62,764 nucleotides of DNA from Sva-25 sp037385685 (GCA_037385685.1 JARRMW010000013.1:1-62764); one strand, 5' to 3'. Counted from the first letter of the stretch, positions 23,188 to 32,533 are shown. The notes: generated from the sequence alone by a model not told the origin. Numbers and translations are program-made.

Positions 23188-25068
23188 TTAGGCGGCAGCT
23201 TCCTCTTTGTCATCCACGATGTGGTAGCAAGGTGCCTTCTCCATGGTGTATTCGCCAGTCACAGGATCACGACGGGAGACTGTCAGTACGTGCCAGTTAT
23301 CGTCGTCAACCTTCATGGCATCACCACGGTAGTAGTAACCCGGCCAGCGTGTTTCCTTGCGGAAGAGGGTGTGTTGCATGACAGCCTCGGAAGTGAGGTG
23401 ACGATGCTTGACTTCCCATGCACGCAGCAGCTCATGGATGTTTTCTGCAGCGATCTTCTCGAGATCTTCTTCCAGGGTCTTCATTTTCTTCAGACCGATC
23501 TGGAGGAGCTTCTCGTTGGTCATGTAGTTGACCGTAACACCACCGGCATACTCGTCCATCAGCTTCTGCAGGCGATCCAGTGCCTGGCGCGGGTTGATGT
23601 AGTTCGGGTTAACCGAACCAGCGGTGATCTCGTTGCGGTAGACACGGTAGTGTTCCATCGGCTTGTAGATCTCTTTCTTGCGCTTTTCGATCTGCTGCTG
23701 GGAAACCGTGATGCCTTCAGCCTTGCCATCGTCGATGTACTTGCAGGCTGCCTTGGCAGCGAGACGGCCTTCTGTGAAGGAACCAGAGGAGAAGGCGTGC
23801 GGTGTACCACCAACGGCGTCACCGGCGCCGAACAGGCCTTCGACAGTGGTCATACGGTTGTAGCCCCAGAAGTACTCATCCGGAGAGATATCTTCCGGAC
23901 CCGAGCACCATGCGCCGCAACCGGTCGCGTGGGAGCCCATGACGTACGGCTCGGAAGTGGTCAGTTCCGGGTTTTCGTACTTGGGGTCAACGTCTGTTGC
24001 TGCCCAGAGTACGGCCTGACCGACGGTCATGCCCAGGAAGTTGTGCCAGCCGATTTCTTCGAGGTGCGGATCCTGGAATGCTTCCATGGTGACCATGTGG
24101 ATGGGACCACGACCAGCGTTGACTTCGTTGATCAGCGCGTGGTTACGCAGACAGGTCGGGATAGGACGATGTGTGCGATGAGACGCTTCGACGTCCAGGT
24201 AACGCTTGCCAACCATCTCTTCCAGGGCAGGGAACCAGTTTGATTCATACTCTTCACCCAGGCAGTTCTGAGTGTAGGTCTTGAGGTGCAGGAAGTATGC
24301 ACCGACCGGGCCGTAACCGTCCTTGAAGCGAGCCAGTACGATACGGTTTTCCATTTGCGTCATCTTGGCGCCGGCGCCGATGAGCAGGCCATAGGCCGAA
24401 CCGGATGACCAGGGCGCGTACCAGACACGACCTGCGCCTTCACCGACTGAACGCGGCTTGTAGATGTTGGAAGCACCGCCGGCACCGACGATCACGGTCT
24501 TCGACTTGAAGACGTGATAGTTACCGGTACGCACGTTGAAGCCGACTGCACCGGCAACGCGGTTCTCCTTGGACTCGTCCATCAGGAGGTGAGTCACACA
24601 GATACGGTTATAGACCTTGTCAGCTGATTTCTTCGCAGCTTCTGCGACGATCGGCTTGTAGGACTCACCGTGGATCATGATCTGCCAGCGACCTTCACGC
24701 TGGTAAGTACCAGTCTTCGGGTTGCGCATCAGCGGCAGACCCCATTCCTCGAACTGGTGAACAGCCGAGTCAACGTGGCGAGCCATATCGAACAGGAGGT
24801 CTTCACGGACCATGCCCATCAGGTCGATACGAGCGTAACGAACGTGGTCTTCAGGGTTGTTCTCGCCGAAGCGGGTACCCATGTAGCAGTTGATCGCGTA
24901 CAGACCCTGTGCAACAGCACCGGAACGGTCGATGTTCGCCTTCTCGGCGATGACGATCTTCTTGTCCTGACCCCAGTAGCGTGCTTCCCAGGCGGCACCT
25001 GTGCCACCGAGACCGGCACCTGCGACCAGGATGTCGATGTTGTCTTCTACGATAGTTTTATACGCCAT
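23188..25068 (-). CDS. aprA: Adenylylsulfate (APS) reductase alpha subunit
   Basis: AprA is the FAD subunit of dissimilatory APS reductase. In sulfur oxidisers it runs in reverse, joining sulfite and AMP to form APS in the cytoplasm. The 626-residue protein has an N-terminal FAD-binding segment (IDILVAGAGLGGTGAAWEARYWG) and is related to the fumarate reductase/succinate dehydrogenase flavoproteins. Also typical of AprA are SGPEDISPDEYFWGYNRMTTVEGLFGAGDAVGG and the C-terminal ETRWPGYYYRGD. It follows aprB by two bases. No sat or dsr genes lie in the window. Confidence 0.97.
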   Translation of the reverse strand: MAYKTIVEDNIDILVAGAGLGGTGAAWEARYWGQDKKIVIAEKANIDRSGAVAQGLYAINCYMGTRFGENNPEDHVRYARIDLMGMVREDLLFDMARHVDSAVHQFEEWGLPLMRNPKTGTYQREGRWQIMIHGESYKPIVAEAAKKSADKVYNRICVTHLLMDESKENRVAGAVGFNVRTGNYHVFKSKTVIVGAGGASNIYKPRSVGEGAGRVWYAPWSSGSAYGLLIGAGAKMTQMENRIVLARFKDGYGPVGAYFLHLKTYTQNCLGEEYESNWFPALEEMVGKRYLDVEASHRTHRPIPTCLRNHALINEVNAGRGPIHMVTMEAFQDPHLEEIGWHNFLGMTVGQAVLWAATDVDPKYENPELTTSEPYVMGSHATGCGAWCSGPEDISPDEYFWGYNRMTTVEGLFGAGDAVGGTPHAFSSGSFTEGRLAAKAACKYIDDGKAEGITVSQQQIEKRKKEIYKPMEHYRVYRNEITAGSVNPNYINPRQALDRLQKLMDEYAGGVTVNYMTNEKLLQIGLKKMKTLEEDLEKIAAENIHELLRAWEVKHRHLTSEAVMQHTLFRKETRWPGYYYRGDAMKVDDDNWHVLTVSRRDPVTGEYTMEKAPCYHIVDDKEEAAA

Positions 25069-25070
25069 GA

Positions 25071-25556
25071 TTAGTAACCCTCCACGCCTTCTATCATCTT
25101 GAGACCATTGGACTTGAGGGTGTGGATGTCACCATCGTCCATACGGATATATTTGGGCTCATTGAACAGGAGCTGGCTGTCGCGTTGCTCCTGCGTCGGT
25201 GCCGGGACGTCTGCCAGCTGGGGGATATGCTTACCCCAGGGCTTGGTCGTGATCGGCGCCAGCAGTTCCATGTCTTTTTCACCATTGCGGAACTTGATGC
25301 GCCACGCAATGACGCCTTTCTCTTCATCACGCTTCACGCGTACAGAGTGGCCCAGCGGGGCGAAGTCTGCATAGCCGCGAACGTCGATTGCCTGATGGGG
25401 GCAGGCCTTGACGCAGGAGTAGCACTCCCAGCACATGTTCGGTTCGATGTTATAGGCGCGACGGGTGACCTTGTCGATGTGCATGATGTCTGACGGGCAG
25501 ATATCGACGCAATGACCACAACCGTCACAACGGGTCATATATACAAAAGTTGGCAT
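25071..25556 (-). CDS. aprB: Adenylylsulfate (APS) reductase beta subunit
   Basis: AprB carries two [4Fe-4S] clusters that pass electrons to and from the FAD of AprA. The 161-residue protein begins MPTFVYMTRCDGCGHCVDICPSD and then has CWECYSCVKACPHQAI, eight cysteines for two clusters. The C-terminal extension (GKHIPQLADVPAPTQEQRDSQ) wraps around AprA in known structures. It is the middle gene of aprM-aprB-aprA, 29 bases after aprM. Confidence 0.97.
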   Translation of the reverse strand: MPTFVYMTRCDGCGHCVDICPSDIMHIDKVTRRAYNIEPNMCWECYSCVKACPHQAIDVRGYADFAPLGHSVRVKRDEEKGVIAWRIKFRNGEKDMELLAPITTKPWGKHIPQLADVPAPTQEQRDSQLLFNEPKYIRMDDGDIHTLKSNGLKMIEGVEGY

Positions 25557-25585
25557 AGTAAATACTCCTTACTTTTGAAAGTTAA

Positions 25586-26431
25586 TTAGTAGTGACGAGG
25601 GGCTTCGCGGCTGATACCGAGGCCCATGTTTGGCGGATTGGATCCCATGTACTCAGGAATATCCGGAAATCTTTTCTGAACTGAAGGATCTGTCAGATCG
25701 TACTCATCGGGCAATTTCTCTCTGGAGCCGTCTGCCTTGATGGTTTTCTTCTGGTAGGCCGCTGCAGGCTTGAAGAACATGTGCGCGAACTTGGACCAGT
25801 AGACAGAGCCGAAGAGGACGACGCTGGAGATGATAAAGAGCGCAAAGAGAATCGTGTTGATGACACCTGCACCCATGGTGAACGACCAGAGCAGGGCAAA
25901 GGTTGCAGTGAACAGCAGACCAAGGATGAAGAGGTCGCCGCGGCCGTTGAAGTTGTACCACTTCACGCCTTCGGAGGCGACGTCGACACGGATGTCAAAC
26001 CAGAACCAGTACCCGCCGAAGCAGAGTGCCAGTGCGCCCAGGTGCCAGAGCATAGGCCAGATGCCTGCTTCAGCTTGCGTTGCGTAACCGAAGATCAGTA
26101 CCGCGGTGCTGACAACGAAGAGGATGAATCCGTACATGGTGAAAAGATGCGAGATGCGGCGCTTGGTGCTCTTGAACTCCGAAGAGGTCAGTACCTCGCC
26201 AGCGACTGTCTGGATCGCGAGGGATGCTTTCTCACCGCCACTCAGGCTGCGCTTGGCATCCTTCTGCGCTTTTTTGGCGTTCTGGAAGAAGTACTCGGCA
26301 CTTTTCTTGTGCCTCATATCGAGGATGGTGCCGGCGATGACCAGCAGTACCATGACGATGACATATCCCTGCATGATCTCAGGGGTAATCATCATCTCCG
26401 AGAGTGTAGAGAAGGGGTTAGTGGTGAACAT
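25586..26431 (-). CDS. aprM: AprM membrane anchor of APS reductase
   Basis: AprM is the presumed quinone-reacting membrane protein that links AprBA to the electron-transport chain in sulfur oxidisers lacking QmoABC. The 281-residue protein has about five to six membrane helices (for example GYVIVMVLLVIAGTILDM; LFTMYGFILFVVSTAVLIFGY; GDLFILGLLFTATFALLW; VINTILFALFIISSVVLFG) and cytoplasmic loops with many charges. A histidine in a helix (WHLGALALCFGGYWFWF) could bind haem. It is the first gene of the operon. The region upstream is a repeat-rich gap. Confidence 0.9.
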   Translation of the reverse strand: MFTTNPFSTLSEMMITPEIMQGYVIVMVLLVIAGTILDMRHKKSAEYFFQNAKKAQKDAKRSLSGGEKASLAIQTVAGEVLTSSEFKSTKRRISHLFTMYGFILFVVSTAVLIFGYATQAEAGIWPMLWHLGALALCFGGYWFWFDIRVDVASEGVKWYNFNGRGDLFILGLLFTATFALLWSFTMGAGVINTILFALFIISSVVLFGSVYWSKFAHMFFKPAAAYQKKTIKADGSREKLPDEYDLTDPSVQKRFPDIPEYMGSNPPNMGLGISREAPRHY

Positions 26432-26883
26432 ATATGCGGCTCCTTAAACGGGCAATAGAAGTCAGTAGACAGGGTTTACCGGCCGGGAAGTATAAATGGG
26501 ACCGCGATGGACTGCCAATCAGGTTATTTACCTGGGCATAGACAATTTGTATTGCGAAAATGAACAGGTTTATGACCATATGTGCTTCTGAAGCGTCATG
26601 TTGAGAATCAATCTCAATAAAGTTCGTATCTCTTGTGTCTTGGAGGACATTACACCAAGCCCGATACGCAGACCATGGCAGGTCACAACAGATTCTGGAC
26701 AATGAATCCGTAATAGCATGAGCTCATAATTCCGTGAGCCGGAAATTCGCCATTTCGGTTGCTTTTCCTCGACCGAGACAGTCGCAGTCACTGAATAAAT
26801 CATGGCAACTCCTGGTGGTGGAACAGGGGACGGAGTCAAATTGACCCCGATACCGGAAATGCACACCCCCGAAATGTGTACCC

Positions 26884-26963
26884 ACAAAGAGAAGAAGCGC
26901 CAGCGACTGTGGCAATCCCTGCCTTGAGATCGTTACACCTTGCTGCGCAAGGTTCGCGATCAC
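26884..26963. repeat. 80-bp dispersed repeat, copy 1
   Basis: The sequence from AGCGCCAGCGACTGTGGCAA to the AAGGTTCGCGATCAC end is closely similar to 27150-27230. The shared core includes GCGACTGTGGCAATCCC, CTTGAGATCG and CTTGCTGCGCAAGGTTCGCG. It belongs to the widespread kind of intergenic repeat that reads TCATTGCGA..GTGGCAATC.. Confidence 0.75.
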
Positions 26964-27149
26964 AAAAAACGGGATCGGGGGCGGAATCAATCAGACTTCG
27001 ATCCCCGCAGTTCTATGGCATTCCTGTCAGCGCCTCATCATGCATCCATAGATGTCAACGCCGTTTTTAAGATAAAGTACGCGCGCCGACGCACGCAGGG
27101 ATCAGGGGTCGGGGTCAATTTGATTTCGAAACCTTGAATTGGAAAGATT

Positions 27150-27230
27150 GTCATTGCGAAGGAGCGCGAGCGACTGTGGCAATCCCGGTCTTGAGATCGC
27201 CACTCCTTGCTGCGCAAGGTTCGCGATGAC
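27150..27230. repeat. 80-bp dispersed repeat, copy 2
   Basis: This is the better preserved copy. Its ends form an inverted repeat (GTCATTGCGAA.. and ..TTCGCGATGAC), so it can fold into a long hairpin. It lies 45 bases from the 3' end of tRNA-Arg. Confidence 0.8.
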
Positions 27231-27274
27231 AAAGATCATGCGCGGTCAGAAATACAGGTTTGCGGAGATGGAAA

Positions 27275-27351
27275 TGGTGCCCTCGACAGGAGTCGAACCT
27301 GTGACCTATCGCTTAGGAGGCGATTGCTCTATCCTGCTGAGCTACGAGGGC
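27275..27351 (-). tRNA. tRNA-Arg (anticodon CCT)
   Basis: The minus strand reads GCCCTCGTAGCTCAGCAGGA and on to GAGGGCACCA, a full 77-base cloverleaf. The acceptor stem GCCCTCG/CGAGGGC is complete, the anticodon loop is CTCCTAA giving anticodon CCT (codon AGG), the T-loop is GGTTCGACTCC, and the CCA end is encoded. It is divergent from aroC. Confidence 0.96.
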
Positions 27352-27415
27352 AGGCTGCGCATTGTAACAACTAACACGCTGGATGTAACAGCGGCTGAAA
27401 CAACCAGGAATCACT

Positions 27416-28519
27416 ATGTCCGGTAATACCATCGGTAAACTCTTCACGGTCACCTCGTTCGGTGAAAGCCACGGCATCGCGATCGGCTGTATCATTGACG
27501 GCTGTCCTCCCGGTGTCGAGCTCAGCGAGGCTGATATCCAGCATGACCTGGAGCGCCGTCGTCCCGGCAAGACACGTCACACAACACAACGCCGCGAACC
27601 CGACGAAGTCCAGATCCTGTCCGGGGTGTTTGAGGGTAAGACAACCGGTACGCCAATTGGCCTGATTATCTATAACCAGGACCAGCGCTCGAAAGACTAT
27701 TCAGACATTGCAGACCGCTTCCGTCCTGGCCATGCGGATTACACCTATCTGCAGAAATATGGTGTACGGGATTATCGCGGTGGCGGTCGTTCATCTGCAC
27801 GTGAAACGGCAATGCGCGTTGCTGCCGGTGCCGTCGCAAAAAAGTACCTGAGAGACCGCATGGGGATCGAGGTGCATGGCTACCTCTCGGCGCTCGGTCC
27901 AATTCGACCGGACAGGCATGACTGGAGTGCGGTCGAGCAAAATCCCTTTTTCTTTCCCGATGCCGGGAAGGTTGACGAACTTGAGCAGTATATGGATGAC
28001 CTGCGCAAGGAAGGTAATTCCATCGGGGCCGAGATCACCGTGGTTGCGACCGGCGTGCCCCCGGGGCTCGGCGAGCCGATCTTTGACCGTCTCGACGCCG
28101 ACATCGCGCATGCGCTCATGAGCATCAACGCGGCAAAGGGCGTGGAGATCGGTGCGGGCTTTTCCTGCGTTACGCAAAAGGGCACGGAGCATCGTGACGA
28201 AATGACACCTGACGGTTTCAGAGGCAACAACGCCGGCGGGATTCTCGGAGGTATCTCCTCCGGGCAGGAGGTCGTTGCGCGTGTCGCGTTCAAGCCGACT
28301 TCGAGCATTCGTCTTGGAGGGGAGACCGTCAATGTCGCCGGCGAGTCCGTTGATGTCATCACCAAGGGGCGACACGATCCCTGTGTGGGGATTCGTGCAA
28401 CACCGATTTGCGAGGCAATGCTCGCCATCGTGCTGCTGGATCACCTGCTGCGCCAGCGTGGCCAGAACGGCGATGTGACGCCAACGACTCCTGTTATCCC
28501 GGCTGCCGTCAAGGAGTAG
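27416..28519 (+). CDS. aroC: Chorismate synthase
   Basis: AroC removes phosphate from EPSP to make chorismate, using reduced FMN as a catalyst. The 367-residue protein starts MSGNTIGKLFTVTSFGESHG and contains the three family signatures: GESHGIAIGCIIDGCPPG, RPGHADYTYLQKYGVRDYRGGGRSSARETAMRVAAGAVAKK, and RHDPCVGIRATPICEAM near the C-terminus. Length is normal. It follows tRNA-Arg divergently and is nine bases upstream of the MFS gene, a pairing seen in other gammaproteobacteria. Confidence 0.97.
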   Translation: MSGNTIGKLFTVTSFGESHGIAIGCIIDGCPPGVELSEADIQHDLERRRPGKTRHTTQRREPDEVQILSGVFEGKTTGTPIGLIIYNQDQRSKDYSDIADRFRPGHADYTYLQKYGVRDYRGGGRSSARETAMRVAAGAVAKKYLRDRMGIEVHGYLSALGPIRPDRHDWSAVEQNPFFFPDAGKVDELEQYMDDLRKEGNSIGAEITVVATGVPPGLGEPIFDRLDADIAHALMSINAAKGVEIGAGFSCVTQKGTEHRDEMTPDGFRGNNAGGILGGISSGQEVVARVAFKPTSSIRLGGETVNVAGESVDVITKGRHDPCVGIRATPICEAMLAIVLLDHLLRQRGQNGDVTPTTPVIPAAVKE

Positions 28520-28528
28520 GGCAGCCGC

Positions 28529-29704
28529 ATGCCATACTGGCGGCTGTCCTCATTCTATCTCTTCTATTTCGCCGCGCTTGGCGCGCTCATCCCGTTCTGG
28601 ACACTCTACCTCAGCTCGCTCGGCTTCAGCTCGATTGAGATTGGACAGCTCATGGCGATCCCGACGGGGACCAAGATCGTCGCTCCTTATATCTGGGGCT
28701 GGCTCGGCGATCGTATTGGCAAGCGCATGGCAATTGTGCGCACCGGTTCGCTACTGGCATTCCTCACATTCCTGCTTGTTTTCTGGCTGACAGACTACGC
28801 TGGCCTGGCACTGGCGATGTCACTGTTCAGTTTTTTCTGGAATGCCGTGTTGCCACAAGTCGAGGTTGTGACTTTTCACTACCTCAGGGACGAGACGCCG
28901 AAGTACAGCCGTATCCGTGTCTGGGGCTCCGTTGGCTTCGTCGTTGCGGTCACCGGGCTTGGCTACGTGGTTGACAGTCACGGGCCGTCAAGCATCCTGC
29001 CCGTGCTCGCACTTCTCTATCTGGGTATCTGGGCCGCGAGCCTGTTGATTCCTGAAAATGAGCAGGAGGGGCTATCAGGGTCCGAAGAGCCGCTCATGCC
29101 GATAGGCAGCTTCCTGCTGCAGCCGGGCATACTGGCTTTTTTCATGGCCTGCCTGTTGATGCAGATGAGTCACGGCAGCTACTACACCTTCTACTCGATC
29201 TATCTCGAATCACAGGGGTACAGCAAGAGCCTGATCGGCGAGCTCTGGGCGCTCGGAGTTGTCGCCGAGGTTGTCATCTATATTTTTTTCATGCATGCGG
29301 CGCTGGTGCGCTTCGGTGCGATCAGGTTGCTGATGCTGAGCCTGCTGCTCGCAGCGTTGCGATGGTTACTCATCGGGAGTTTCAGTGAACATCTGCCGGT
29401 ACTCCTCTTTGCCCAGCTGCTGCATGCAGCAACATTCGGGATTTTTCATGCCGCAGCGATCCACTCTGTTCATCATCGCTTTCCACGCAGGTTGCTCGGC
29501 AGGGGACAGGCGCTCTACAGCAGTGTGAGCTTTGGGCTGGGTGGAACGCTCGGCAGCCTCAGCAGTGGCTATTTGTGGGAATTTTTCGGGGCATTTGCCA
29601 GTTTTCTCGTGTCCACACTCGTTGCCTTCGCTGCCTTCTGGATCATCTATGTGGCATACCGTTCTGGCCAGTTCGCCACGCACCCCGGTCAGGAACAGGG
29701 ATAA
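28529..29704 (+). CDS. MFS transporter (HcaT/MFS_1-like)
   Basis: A 391-residue inner-membrane protein with about twelve helices. Motif A of the major facilitator superfamily appears as GWLGDRIGKRMAIVR between helices 2 and 3. The N-terminus (MPYWRLSSFYLFYFAALGALIPFWTLYLSSLGFSSIEIG) resembles the HcaT (phenylpropionate transporter-like) and nucleoside-transporter-like groups. The substrate cannot be told. It is probably cotranscribed with aroC but need not be related in function. Confidence 0.85.
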   Translation: MPYWRLSSFYLFYFAALGALIPFWTLYLSSLGFSSIEIGQLMAIPTGTKIVAPYIWGWLGDRIGKRMAIVRTGSLLAFLTFLLVFWLTDYAGLALAMSLFSFFWNAVLPQVEVVTFHYLRDETPKYSRIRVWGSVGFVVAVTGLGYVVDSHGPSSILPVLALLYLGIWAASLLIPENEQEGLSGSEEPLMPIGSFLLQPGILAFFMACLLMQMSHGSYYTFYSIYLESQGYSKSLIGELWALGVVAEVVIYIFFMHAALVRFGAIRLLMLSLLLAALRWLLIGSFSEHLPVLLFAQLLHAATFGIFHAAAIHSVHHRFPRRLLGRGQALYSSVSFGLGGTLGSLSSGYLWEFFGAFASFLVSTLVAFAAFWIIYVAYRSGQFATHPGQEQG

Positions 29705-29793
29705 AAAACGTTAAATATGTCACTGTTTTTTAAAGAATGACACGTTTATAATTAAATGATAGTTATTTTATGATCAGGAAAACCGGAGTTACC

Positions 29794-31632
29794 ATGGTTT
29801 TGCGGCTCATCCCTGCGTCTCACTCTGCCACGTCGCTGGCTCTTGGTATGAGCGTCCTGTTGTGTGCCTCATTGCTTCTCCCGGCACAGGCTGCTGCCGA
29901 GGATTACAGTGATCTCATTGGTGGATTCAAATCAGCGCCAGCCAGGCCCAGTCCGCAGCCCATAACGACTGCGAGCATCGAACAGCCTGTTGTTGAGACT
30001 GTCGATCCCGAGCAGAATCTCGCGAACTACAGCAACCGGTCACCCGGCAACTTCCCGAGCTACAGTTTTCCTCCCCTGGAGCAGCCGCTCTTTCCCGCAG
30101 TAGCGCCACTGCTCAATGCTTCCATGCAGGGGCGATCTCTTGAATCCGGCCTGCAGAACTACAACGCTGCCTCGAGAAAGAGCACGATCAACAGCTTTTA
30201 CAAGCAGCGCTCCTTCTCCAGGGCATGGACGGGCAGTAATCGTCTCCAGGACAATGCATGGCAGGCTGTTGAAGTTCTCGAGCAGGCTGCTCTCGAAGGT
30301 CTCAACCCTGGCGAATACCATGTCGATCAAATCAGGCAAGCCTACATCGACGGTGATGAAACCTTGCTCGAGCTTCTGCTGACAGACAATGTGCTGCGTT
30401 ACGCTTCACACATTCGCGACGGGCAGTACGCGCCCACAACCGTCGATCCACACTGGATGATCAACTACGAGGTGCGTGGCGACATCATCACGCAGCTCAA
30501 CAAGGCGATCAGTGAGCGCAGGGTCGGGGAGTATCTGAGATCCCTGGCTCCTCCGCACGCTGTCTATCAGGATCTTCGCCGACAGCTGCGCAGCCACGCC
30601 GAACTCGCGAATAACGGTGGCTGGCCCCGATTCCCCTCGACTGGCATAACACTCAAGCCGGGTATGCGCCATTCTCATGTCGCACTGCTGCGTGCACGCC
30701 TGGCTGTGACCGATGGTGCAGACAGCTACTACGTTTCCGATCCGGAGTATTTTGATCAGGACCTGCAGGCCGCTCTGGAACGTTTCCAGGAGAGGCATGG
30801 CCTGAATTCAGACGGCGTTGTGGGCCCCAAGACGCGTATGGCGCTGTCGGTACCCGTGCAGAATCGCGTCCGCCAGATCATGGCTTCAATGGAACGCTTC
30901 CGCTGGATCCCGCGTGATCTCGGCAGCACCAACATCGTTGTCAATGTTCCTGCCTTCCGTCTCTGGTTCACGCAGAATGGCGCCGAGGTCCTGACCATGC
31001 GCACCATTGTTGGCAAGACCCGGGTCGACCAACAGACGCCGAGTTTTACCGATTCAATGCAATATCTCGTACTGAATCCCAACTGGAACGTCCCGAGCAG
31101 CATTGCCTCCAAGGAGATCACCAAAGAGGTGATCGATGATCCCGATTATCTCGATCGCGGCGGCTATACGGTTTTCGACCAGTCCGGAACCGCCGTCGAT
31201 CCCTCAACCATCGAATGGTCACAGTACGGCGGTCATAACCCTCTGCCTTATCGCATCGTCCAGTCACGTGGTGCTGACGGGGTTCTGGGAAGCGTAAAGT
31301 TCATGTTTCCGAATCGCCATGGGATCTACCTCCATGACACCCAGACTCGCCATCTCTTCAAGAAAGATGTACGCGCATACAGCCACGGCTGTATCCGGAT
31401 CGAAAAACCGATGGAACTTGCCTCGAAACTGCTGGGCGGGTCGCCTGATGAGGTTGACGAGATGATCAGGAACTCAAGCAAAAACCGTCACATCGATCTC
31501 AAGCTCGAGTTCCCTGTTTACCTCGTCTACATGACAGCCTGGGCAGATAACGGTGTACCGTACTTCTATGACGATCTCTATAACCGGGATCGCGATCTTG
31601 TTCTGATGGATGTCTCCAAACGACGTGTCTAG
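29794..31632 (+). CDS. ldtD: L,D-transpeptidase YcbB/LdtD
   Basis: A periplasmic enzyme that makes 3-3 crosslinks in peptidoglycan. The 612-residue protein has a signal peptide ending near AQAAAED, a peptidoglycan-binding domain (FQERHGLNSDGVVGPKTRMAL), and the YkuD catalytic domain with HGIYLHD and SHGCIRIEKP, nucleophile Cys533. I chose the ATG at 29794, which has GGAG five bases upstream. The ATG at 29770 would add eight residues and lacks a good site. The gene is followed by a clear terminator, then by the YcbK homologue, the same ycbB-ycbK neighbourhood as in E. coli. Confidence 0.92.
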   Translation: MVLRLIPASHSATSLALGMSVLLCASLLLPAQAAAEDYSDLIGGFKSAPARPSPQPITTASIEQPVVETVDPEQNLANYSNRSPGNFPSYSFPPLEQPLFPAVAPLLNASMQGRSLESGLQNYNAASRKSTINSFYKQRSFSRAWTGSNRLQDNAWQAVEVLEQAALEGLNPGEYHVDQIRQAYIDGDETLLELLLTDNVLRYASHIRDGQYAPTTVDPHWMINYEVRGDIITQLNKAISERRVGEYLRSLAPPHAVYQDLRRQLRSHAELANNGGWPRFPSTGITLKPGMRHSHVALLRARLAVTDGADSYYVSDPEYFDQDLQAALERFQERHGLNSDGVVGPKTRMALSVPVQNRVRQIMASMERFRWIPRDLGSTNIVVNVPAFRLWFTQNGAEVLTMRTIVGKTRVDQQTPSFTDSMQYLVLNPNWNVPSSIASKEITKEVIDDPDYLDRGGYTVFDQSGTAVDPSTIEWSQYGGHNPLPYRIVQSRGADGVLGSVKFMFPNRHGIYLHDTQTRHLFKKDVRAYSHGCIRIEKPMELASKLLGGSPDEVDEMIRNSSKNRHIDLKLEFPVYLVYMTAWADNGVPYFYDDLYNRDRDLVLMDVSKRRV

Positions 31633-31656
31633 AGCGGCATGCTGAATGCTTTTCAC

Positions 31657-31680
31657 AACCCGGCTTTCGCCGGGTTTTTT
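31657..31680 (+). terminator. Rho-independent terminator after ldtD
   Basis: AACCCGGC-TTTC-GCCGGGTT is followed by more T residues (TTTTTT run), 25 bases after the ldtD stop. This is a textbook intrinsic terminator. Confidence 0.92.
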
Positions 31681-31782
31681 CTTGCCCGCCTGGCCGGAAT
31701 TTCCATTGTTGAGAAAACGTTGACATTTTGCTAGGCTATCGCGAATTGTAGAAAGTCTTTCTAAAAAGACGGGGGGATGTAT

Positions 31783-32352
31783 ATGAAATTACTGGATATT
31801 CCACCATCCGGAAAAAGCCGCAGGCATTTTCTGAAAACAGCAGGCACCATCGCCACTTTCCTTGCTTCTCCAGCCGCTCTGGCAAAGACACAAAAACTCA
31901 CAGGCTCACGAACCATCTCCCTTCACAACCTCCATACCGAGGAAAAGATCAAGATCGATTACTGGGTCGAGGGCAAGTATGAACCCGAAGCACTGGCCCG
32001 TATCGATCTGGTATTGCGTGACCATCGCGCGAATGAGGTCTGTTCGATGGATCCCAAGCTCATCGATATTCTCCACAGTATCCAGCAGCGGACGGTCGGC
32101 AGCAGTGCCAAGCCCGTCGAGGTGATCTCTGCCTATCGCTCACCGACGACGAACAGCGACATGCGCCGCTACAAGCGCGGCGTCGCCAAGAACAGTTTTC
32201 ACACGGTCGGGCAAGCGGTTGATATCCGTGTGCCGGGATTCAGCACACGCGATGTCTACAGGGCTGCACTGGCCATGAAAGAGGGTGGAATCGGATACTA
32301 TGGACGCGCCGGTTTCGTGCATCTCGATACAGGCAAGTACCGCACCTGGTGA
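31783..32352 (+). CDS. YcbK/MepK-type murein endopeptidase (DUF882)
   Basis: The YcbK (MepK) family of M15-type metallopeptidases cleaves crosslinks in peptidoglycan, including the 3-3 links made by LdtD. The 189-residue protein has a twin-arginine signal (SRRHFLK, residues 12-18, then a hydrophobic stretch to AALA), and zinc ligands in NSFHTVGQAVDIR (His, Asp) and FVHLDTG (His). The ATG at 31783 is six bases after a GGGGGG run. The ATG at 31777 touches that run, so is less likely. A terminator follows. Confidence 0.88.
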   Translation: MKLLDIPPSGKSRRHFLKTAGTIATFLASPAALAKTQKLTGSRTISLHNLHTEEKIKIDYWVEGKYEPEALARIDLVLRDHRANEVCSMDPKLIDILHSIQQRTVGSSAKPVEVISAYRSPTTNSDMRRYKRGVAKNSFHTVGQAVDIRVPGFSTRDVYRAALAMKEGGIGYYGRAGFVHLDTGKYRTW

Positions 32353-32393
32353 GGTTGCAAAAAGCCTGATTTCCAGCGCTTCCCGCAACCCGA

Positions 32394-32421
32394 AACCCGG
32401 CCCCTTCAGCCGGGTTTTTTT
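32394..32421 (+). terminator. Rho-independent terminator after the ycbK gene
   Basis: AACCCGGC-CCCTTCA-GCCGGGTT followed by a T-run (TTTTTTT) lies 42 bases past the stop. It isolates the gene from gyrA. Confidence 0.92.
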
Positions 32422-32533
32422 GTGCCTGTTTCCATGTCTCGCAAGTGGGAAATATGGTAGAATTTTCAGCTTGAAATCACATAAATAGAACAGCCGAAAA
32501 AGTGCAGCCAACTGCATTTTCCGAGCCCCGCTT

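Larger units (their letters stand above)
26432..27274. other. Repeat-rich gap between aprM and tRNA-Arg
   Basis: I find no credible gene in these 840 bases. The part nearest aprM must hold the apr promoter. From about 26820 there are short palindromes (GGGGACGGAGTCAAATTGAC near 26827; a related GGGGTCAATTTGATTTC near 27112) and two copies of an 80-bp repeat given below. Such material is common beside tRNA genes and often marks past insertions. Confidence 0.6.

Noticed and set aside
26570..26887. 105-codon minus-strand frame in the gap upstream of aprM
   Set aside because: The first part translates a palindromic repeat (GVNLTPSPVP), and the rest shows no family or ribosome site.
27139..27426. 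95-codon frame with the sequence STGVEPVTYRLG
   Set aside because: This is the well-known translation of a tRNA gene on the opposite strand (tRNA-Arg) plus a repeat, not a protein.
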